Positions 60,113-64,000 of a stretch of DNA of 64,000 nucleotides are shown one piece after another. A program made the position numbers and the translations under genes. The notes below the pieces were generated by a model. It did no database searches and was not told where the DNA came from. It was given only the letters and a program-made list of their open reading frames with translations. The first letter of the stretch is position 1. The number at the start of each line of letters is the position of its first letter. The stretch lies in contig NZ_JAHXNL010000014.1 in NCBI RefSeq assembly GCF_023148685.1, positions 29,881 through 93,880 on the forward strand. Direction: 5' to 3'. This DNA is from Georgenia sp. EYE_87. Its GTDB lineage: Bacteria; Actinomycetota; Actinomycetes; Actinomycetales; Actinomycetaceae.

Positions 60113-61117
60113 TCACACCGCGAGGCGCGACCAGGTCCGCGCCTGCGACAGCTCCTCCGCAGCCCGTGTCCGGTCGCCCTGCTCGGCGGCGCGCCACAGC
60201 GCCGACTCCACGGTCCGTGCCGTCGCCCACGCCGCGACTCGCGCGGGGTCCAGGCCGGCCGTCGCGGACACGAGCCGCGACCGGGAGCGCAGCACCGCGG
60301 TGGGGCTCTCCTCCCGGAACGGCTCGCCGACCTGGGTCAGGAGCGGCCACGGGTCGAAGGCCGGGTCACCCACCATCGGCTTGGGGTCGATCGCGACCCA
60401 CGTGCGGGCGCCGGTGGAGTCGTCGGCCAGCACATTCCCGGGGTTGAGGTCGCCGTGGACGACGACGGCGGAGCCCGCGGTGGCGGGCAGCTCCTCCAGC
60501 AGCGAGGCCGCCTCGGCCACGAGCCCCGGGTCCGCGCCGAGCGCCGGGCCGTGACGCTGGGCGCGCTCGCGCACCAGCGTGGCCAGCCGCTCCGCGTGGG
60601 CGGCGAGGGTGACGAGGCTGTCGCCCGACGGCGGAGGCGGCGCCGCGTGCAGCAGCCCGAGCAGCTCGCCGGCCACCGCGAGCCGGTCCTCGGGCCGCCG
60701 CTCGAGCAGCGCGCGGTCATCCTCGAGCCCGTGCCCGGGGCGGACGCGGCGCAGCAGGAGGGTCCAGCTCTCCGGGTCGTGGTCGATCAGCTCCGGCCCG
60801 CCCCGGCCGGACCAGAGCCGCAGCGCGGTGGCCTCCCCGGCCGCCTCCTCGTGGGGAAAGACGATCTTGACGACGGCGTCCTCCCCGTCGCGCGTGCGCG
60901 CCGGCGCTGTCCAGGCGGCGGCGCCGTCAGGGAACGGGTCGCCGAGGCGCAGTCCCCAGCGGGTCCGGGCGCGGTCGACGAGGGTGGGCAGGCGCGTGAG
61001 CCATGCTGCGCCGTCGTCGGTGCTGCCGACCTCCCGGGCGAGAGCCTCGGAGACGGCGACCGGCCCCGGACCGGGCTCGCGCGAGCGGGGCTCGGCGTCG
61101 CCGTCGTCGATCGTCAT
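60113..61117 (-). CDS. aminoglycoside/streptomycin phosphotransferase-like protein
   Basis: 334 residues, kinase fold: VVKIVFPHEEAAGEATALRLWSGRGGPELIDHD for ATP and the N-lobe, VVVHGDLNPGNVLADD as the catalytic loop, and VAIDPKPMVGDPAFDPWPLL for the metal-binding Asp. The DPKPMVGDPAFD form is found in APH(6)/streptomycin kinase-like and hydroxyurea-phosphotransferase-like proteins. It could phosphorylate an aminoglycoside or a cell sugar; resistance is not shown. ATG at 61117; begins 19 bases after the HAD gene end. Confidence 0.85.
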   Translation of the reverse strand: MTIDDGDAEPRSREPGPGPVAVSEALAREVGSTDDGAAWLTRLPTLVDRARTRWGLRLGDPFPDGAAAWTAPARTRDGEDAVVKIVFPHEEAAGEATALRLWSGRGGPELIDHDPESWTLLLRRVRPGHGLEDDRALLERRPEDRLAVAGELLGLLHAAPPPPSGDSLVTLAAHAERLATLVRERAQRHGPALGADPGLVAEAASLLEELPATAGSAVVVHGDLNPGNVLADDSTGARTWVAIDPKPMVGDPAFDPWPLLTQVGEPFREESPTAVLRSRSRLVSATAGLDPARVAAWATARTVESALWRAAEQGDRTRAAEELSQARTWSRLAV

Positions 61118-61136
61118 GCGGCGAGCCCGGCGTCGC

Positions 61137-61835
61137 TCACGCGGCGCCGAGGACGGCGGCCAGCTCGTCGGCGTCGCGGACGAGAGCGTGGGCACCGGCC
61201 TCCTCGCCCGGCTCCGCGTAGCCCCACTCGACGAGGACCACGGGGATGCCGTGCTCGGTGGCGCCGTCGACGTCGTGGTGGCGGTCTCCGACCATGACGG
61301 CGCGCGAGACGTCCGCGCCGAGGGCGGCCAGGCCGGCGAGGGCGTCCTCGACGATCTGGGCCTTGGTGGAGCGGGACTCGTCGGCCGTCGCGCCGCAGAT
61401 GACGGTGAACTCGTCGGCCAGGCCGGCGTGCTCGAGGATCGGCACCGCCATGTGGCGCATCTTGGAGGTGGCCACGGCCAGCGGCACGCCGGCGGCGCGG
61501 AGCGAGCGGATGAGCTCGGGGACGCCGGGGAAGAGCTCCACGTCGAGCATGCGCTGGGTGTACAGCTCGCGGTAGTGCTGGACCATCGCCTCGAGGTCCT
61601 CCTCGCGGACCCCGCCGAACTCGAGCAGCCCGTCGCGGATGGGCGGGCCGACGTGACGGAGCAGCTGCTCCGGGGTCTCCGGCGGGTACCCAAACGCGGC
61701 GAGCGTCTCGGCGATCGCGCCCGTGATGGCGGGCGCGGAGTCGGTAATTGTGCCGTCGAGGTCGAGCAGCACGGCGCTGGCGCGCAGGCTGGCCGGCGCC
61801 TCGGTGGTGGGCGCGGCGGAGTACGGGGGAGTCAC
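61137..61835 (-). CDS. HAD phosphatase, phosphoglycolate phosphatase-like
   Basis: 232 residues. HAD superfamily I: nucleophile motif LLDLDGTITDSAPAITGAI near residue 25, motif II SK in VATSKMRH near 113, and MVGDRHHDVDGATEHGI (motif III) near 175; the four-helix cap in between matches the Gph/PGP group. It removes phosphate from small substrates such as 2-phosphoglycolate. GTG at 61835 follows GAAAGGA. First gene of a two-gene unit with the phosphotransferase. Confidence 0.85.
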   Translation of the reverse strand: MTPPYSAAPTTEAPASLRASAVLLDLDGTITDSAPAITGAIAETLAAFGYPPETPEQLLRHVGPPIRDGLLEFGGVREEDLEAMVQHYRELYTQRMLDVELFPGVPELIRSLRAAGVPLAVATSKMRHMAVPILEHAGLADEFTVICGATADESRSTKAQIVEDALAGLAALGADVSRAVMVGDRHHDVDGATEHGIPVVLVEWGYAEPGEEAGAHALVRDADELAAVLGAA

Positions 61836-62006
61836 AGTGGTCCTTTCGAGCGGGCAGGGATCTATCTCCAGGGTAGGCCGGGGCCGCAAGGAGGTCGGTC
61901 ACACGGCGGGCGCCGATCGGACCCGCGCTCTTGGTTGCGGACAGCCGCCGCTCTCGTACGTGTGCCGATGTGTCCGAAACCGGGGACGAGAGCGGGTCAT
62001 CGTCGC

Positions 62007-62012
62007 TACCGT
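62007..62012 (+). promoter_or_regulatory. -10 box of the HTTM-associated gene pair, leaderless
   Basis: TACCGT six bases before the ATG at 62019; no ribosome site. Confidence 0.5.
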
Positions 62013-62018
62013 CCGAGT

Positions 62019-62414
62019 ATGAAACTGGCGTCATCTCAGCGATTCGCAGCGATGGAGGCGGTTCCCGAGTCCCCGCGACGGGAACCGATTGCCCTCGCGC
62101 GGGTTGTCGCGGTGGTCGCGCTCGGAGCGGTCATCGCGACTTTTCCCGCTCCCACCTTGACACAGCCCGGCATGGTGAAGTTTGGCTGGCAGATGTACGC
62201 CATGAGCATTCCTGCGCCTGTATTCGACGTCTCGCACGAAGACGGGACGACGAGCGAGGTTCCCGCTGCGGAGATCGCTGCAAAACTGAGGGCGGACGTC
62301 GACTACGTGCTGCCTGGAGCCGAGTGGATCTGTAAACACGACGCGACTGCAGTGCGCGTGAACGCCACGATCGGCGACGACGATGCAGGGGAGTTCGTGT
62401 GCGGAGCATTGTGA
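62019..62414 (+). CDS. small membrane-anchored protein paired with HTTM gene
   Basis: 131 residues. One N-terminal membrane segment (ALARVVAVVALGAVIATFPAP) with a short exposed domain (MVKFGWQMYAMSIPAPVFDV...SEVPAAEIAAKLRADVDYVLPGAEWICKHDATAVRVNATIGDDD). It resembles in layout the DUF5819-type partners of HTTM proteins, but this is inference. Last 16 bases overlap the HTTM gene, so they are translated together. Base composition is visibly less GC-rich than elsewhere in the window. Confidence 0.7.
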   Translation: MKLASSQRFAAMEAVPESPRREPIALARVVAVVALGAVIATFPAPTLTQPGMVKFGWQMYAMSIPAPVFDVSHEDGTTSEVPAAEIAAKLRADVDYVLPGAEWICKHDATAVRVNATIGDDDAGEFVCGAL

Positions 62415-63244
62415 CGGCAGAGGTGCGGCCCCATGGTCTTGCCATCGCGAGGCTTCTCGTTGCACTCGCGGCTTTCCCTCTCATCCTCGAGTGGTGGTAC
62501 GCGCTCTTCCGAGTGGCCTCAGGGAAGTACCTGGCGATCAAACTGGTTTCCTGGGCGCCAGACCCGACGCCAAGCATGGTGCAGGTGCTTGCGTCGGTTG
62601 CGTTGATTGCCGCGGTGCTCCTTCTGCTGGGGGTATTCGCTCGAACTGCGGCTGCCCTGACGGCTGCCTCTGCAGGGCTCGCTCTGCTCCTGGATCAGCA
62701 GACATACAGCAACCATCTCGTTCTGTTCGTCTGCCTCGCCGCGCTGCTCGCATTCAGTCGCTGCGCCGAGGTTCTGACGTTTCCCAGACGAAACGGTCTC
62801 AGCTCCGTCCCGTACTGGCCCGTCTTCCTCATGAAGTTGCAGGTATCAGCCGTCTACGGCTACACGGCGAGCTCGAAAATCAACGAGCAGTACCTGTCAG
62901 GCGAAGTGATCGGCATCCACCAGGACGGAATCATCGAGTTCCCGGCGGCGCTGCTCCCCATCGTGGCCATCGCCAGCATTGTTGCGGAGTACGTGCTCTC
63001 AATCGCGCTGTGGATTCCCAGGATCAGACTCGCGGCAACCGCATTGGGGGCTGGACTCCACGGCGGCATCCTTCTTGTCTTTGACTACCCGATCGCCCTG
63101 GTTCCTTTCGCCATGCTCATGGCAGCCGGCTACGTCCAGTTCTGGACCGAGTACCGCGTGCCGACGAGACCTGGCGCTGACGAGGGGGCCCGCAATAGCG
63201 AGGCTCCGCAGCGTGGGCGACAGATCGCACCGTCCACCTCCTGA
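62399..63244 (+). CDS. HTTM/vitamin K-dependent carboxylase-like membrane protein
   Basis: 281 residues with six or seven hydrophobic helices. PYWPVFLMKLQVSAVYGYTASSKINEQYLSGEVIG is the HTTM-type loop and helix block, seen in bacterial relatives of vitamin K-dependent gamma-carboxylase. GTG start overlaps the upstream gene by 16 bases. The gene uses more A/T-ending codons and lower GC than its neighbours, a sign of transfer. Function unknown in bacteria. Confidence 0.72.
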   Translation: MRSIVTAEVRPHGLAIARLLVALAAFPLILEWWYALFRVASGKYLAIKLVSWAPDPTPSMVQVLASVALIAAVLLLLGVFARTAAALTAASAGLALLLDQQTYSNHLVLFVCLAALLAFSRCAEVLTFPRRNGLSSVPYWPVFLMKLQVSAVYGYTASSKINEQYLSGEVIGIHQDGIIEFPAALLPIVAIASIVAEYVLSIALWIPRIRLAATALGAGLHGGILLVFDYPIALVPFAMLMAAGYVQFWTEYRVPTRPGADEGARNSEAPQRGRQIAPSTS

Positions 63245-63316
63245 AGACTGCCTGCTCGCGCGCCACCACTGGGTGCCGTGGCACGCTGGAGCAAGACGCT
63301 CGACGAAGGGATGGCG

Positions 63317-63769
63317 ATGGGCAGGCTCGGGGCACTGGTCAAGTTCGCGGCGGTCGCGGGACCAACGGTCTGGAAGGTCGTGCAGACGTTCGGACCCACC
63401 TTGACGCGGCTGCGCAGGGAGAATCCCGAGGTCTTCGGCGCCGTCGAGAAGCAGGTGCGCAAGCTCGCCGAGGCCCGTCAGGCCGGCAAGAGCCCCGACG
63501 CGCTGCGCCGTCGAATCTCCGCGCTGCGCGACCAGGTCGCCTACCTGCGCGCCTCCGCCGACGACGAGGGCGAGCGCCGCAGGGCCGAGGCGTGGCGCGT
63601 CCAGCTGGACAAGATCGAGGCGTCTTTGCCGCTGCTCGGAGCGATGAGCACCAAGGTGGCGGCCCGCGAGCGGGCACACGTGGACCAGCGCATCGACGAG
63701 CTGTCGGCGGAGATTCTCGCCGCGTTCATCGACGAGCAGGACGAGGACGCGCGTCAGCTCGAGCGGTGA
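63317..63769 (+). CDS. hypothetical helical protein
   Basis: 150 residues, mostly alpha-helical and charged: an N-terminal segment GALVKFAAVAGPTVWKVVQTF that could lie on a membrane, then helical regions rich in Arg/Glu/Ala (ALRRRISALRDQVAYLRASADDEGERRR). No known family. ATG at 63317 has GAAGGG six bases upstream; GTG at 63278 would add 13 residues. It is probably conserved in relatives, but I cannot name it. Confidence 0.65.
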   Translation: MGRLGALVKFAAVAGPTVWKVVQTFGPTLTRLRRENPEVFGAVEKQVRKLAEARQAGKSPDALRRRISALRDQVAYLRASADDEGERRRAEAWRVQLDKIEASLPLLGAMSTKVAARERAHVDQRIDELSAEILAAFIDEQDEDARQLER

Positions 63770-64000
63770 GGTCGGGCGCGCTCGACGACGGCGTGCCCCC
63801 TGGTCAGCGCGTGCCGGCAGGCAAGTTGCGGCAACCGGATGGTCGGCCCCTCTCGTCGGGTCTAGCGTCAAACTCAGTGTCAGGGTGAGTGCTGCCGCTG
63901 TTGCGGTGGTTGGATCCTGAGCACCCGGTGTCTGGCTCATAGCGTCGGTGCCGACCTTCGGGTCTGGCGTGCATGCGTTTTGCCGGCACCGGGTGTGAAG
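63770..64000. other. window-end stretch without a gene
   Basis: 231 bases with no coding signal in either direction. CACCCGGTG (63922-63930) and CACCGGGTG (63987-63995) are a 9-base inverted repeat 56 bases apart. What follows the window is needed to tell whether it is a terminator pair, part of an insertion sequence end or neither. Confidence 0.4.

Noticed and set aside
63804..63989. A 61-codon minus-strand frame at the right end
   Set aside because: No start signal, composition of random text and no homologue recognised.
1..64000. CRISPR arrays, tRNA or rRNA genes
   Set aside because: No evenly spaced repeat array and no cloverleaf-like or ribosomal RNA sequence was found on reading both strands; the only repeats are the short ones listed.

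Overview
The window is very GC-rich, densely packed bacterial DNA with many GTG starts and 4-base start/stop overlaps. Several families point to an actinobacterium: a fabG-fabI pair arranged like mycobacterial mabA-inhA, GT4-type glycogen synthase beside glgC, DUF3099, DUF2510, DUF222-HNH (13E12-type) proteins, a deazaflavin-dependent nitroreductase relative, LexA boxes of the TCGAAC-N4-GTTCGA type, and many TANNNT-N6/7-start leaderless promoters. A Micrococcales genus such as Georgenia or a cellulomonad relative is a reasonable guess, but this is inference. No rRNA, tRNA, CRISPR array, complete insertion sequence or prophage was seen.

Layout. 1-5.7 kb: end of an ABC-F protein, DUF3099/small protein/SURF1 operon, fabG-fabI-sixA, a RibD-like reductase and a 53-residue protein. 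5.7-11.3 kb: serB, the divergent glgC/glgA pair, and a hypothetical gene divergent from a lone ABC ATPase. 11.4-13.3 kb: NfeD and SPFH membrane pair. 13.3-23.8 kb: a five-gene minus-strand operon encoding DUF4132, a YehL-type MoxR ATPase, DUF5682, a VWA protein and a SWIM zinc-finger protein, the most interesting system here. 24-27.7 kb: heterodimeric ABC exporter. 27.9-39.6 kb: mixed metabolic and RNA-modification genes (SDR, SpoU, MmcQ/YjbR, HNH nuclease, Ddn-like, DUF2277, SulP with ArsR, TrmL, ferritin, RecF-like ATPase, YbaK, YbhB). 39.7-44.3 kb: a four-gene 2-oxoacid oxidoreductase operon ending in a GltD-like flavoprotein with ferredoxin domains. 44.2-46.7 kb: a chimeric gene remnant, a DUF2510-coiled coil-DUF4041 protein and a small membrane protein. 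47-56.3 kb: SOS mutasome genes imuA'-imuB and dnaE2, each with a perfect LexA box, separated by a metallo-hydrolase gene and an LTA-synthase-like gene. 56.3-64 kb: a second DUF222-HNH gene, AI-2E-family transporter, aminoglycoside-phosphotransferase relative, HAD phosphatase, and a lower-GC pair of membrane genes (the second HTTM-like).

How parts work together. The five-gene operon looks like one machine: four of its five genes overlap in the GTGA/ATGA style, and it joins an AAA+ ATPase to a MIDAS-bearing VWA partner and three large accessory proteins, as in the E. coli yeh cluster. The imuA'/imuB/dnaE2 set should act together in damage-induced mutagenesis, and the nearby DUF222-HNH gene carries a near-match LexA box in its promoter. 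The oxidoreductase operon should couple oxidative decarboxylation of a 2-oxoacid to NAD(P) through its own flavoprotein rather than a free ferredoxin.
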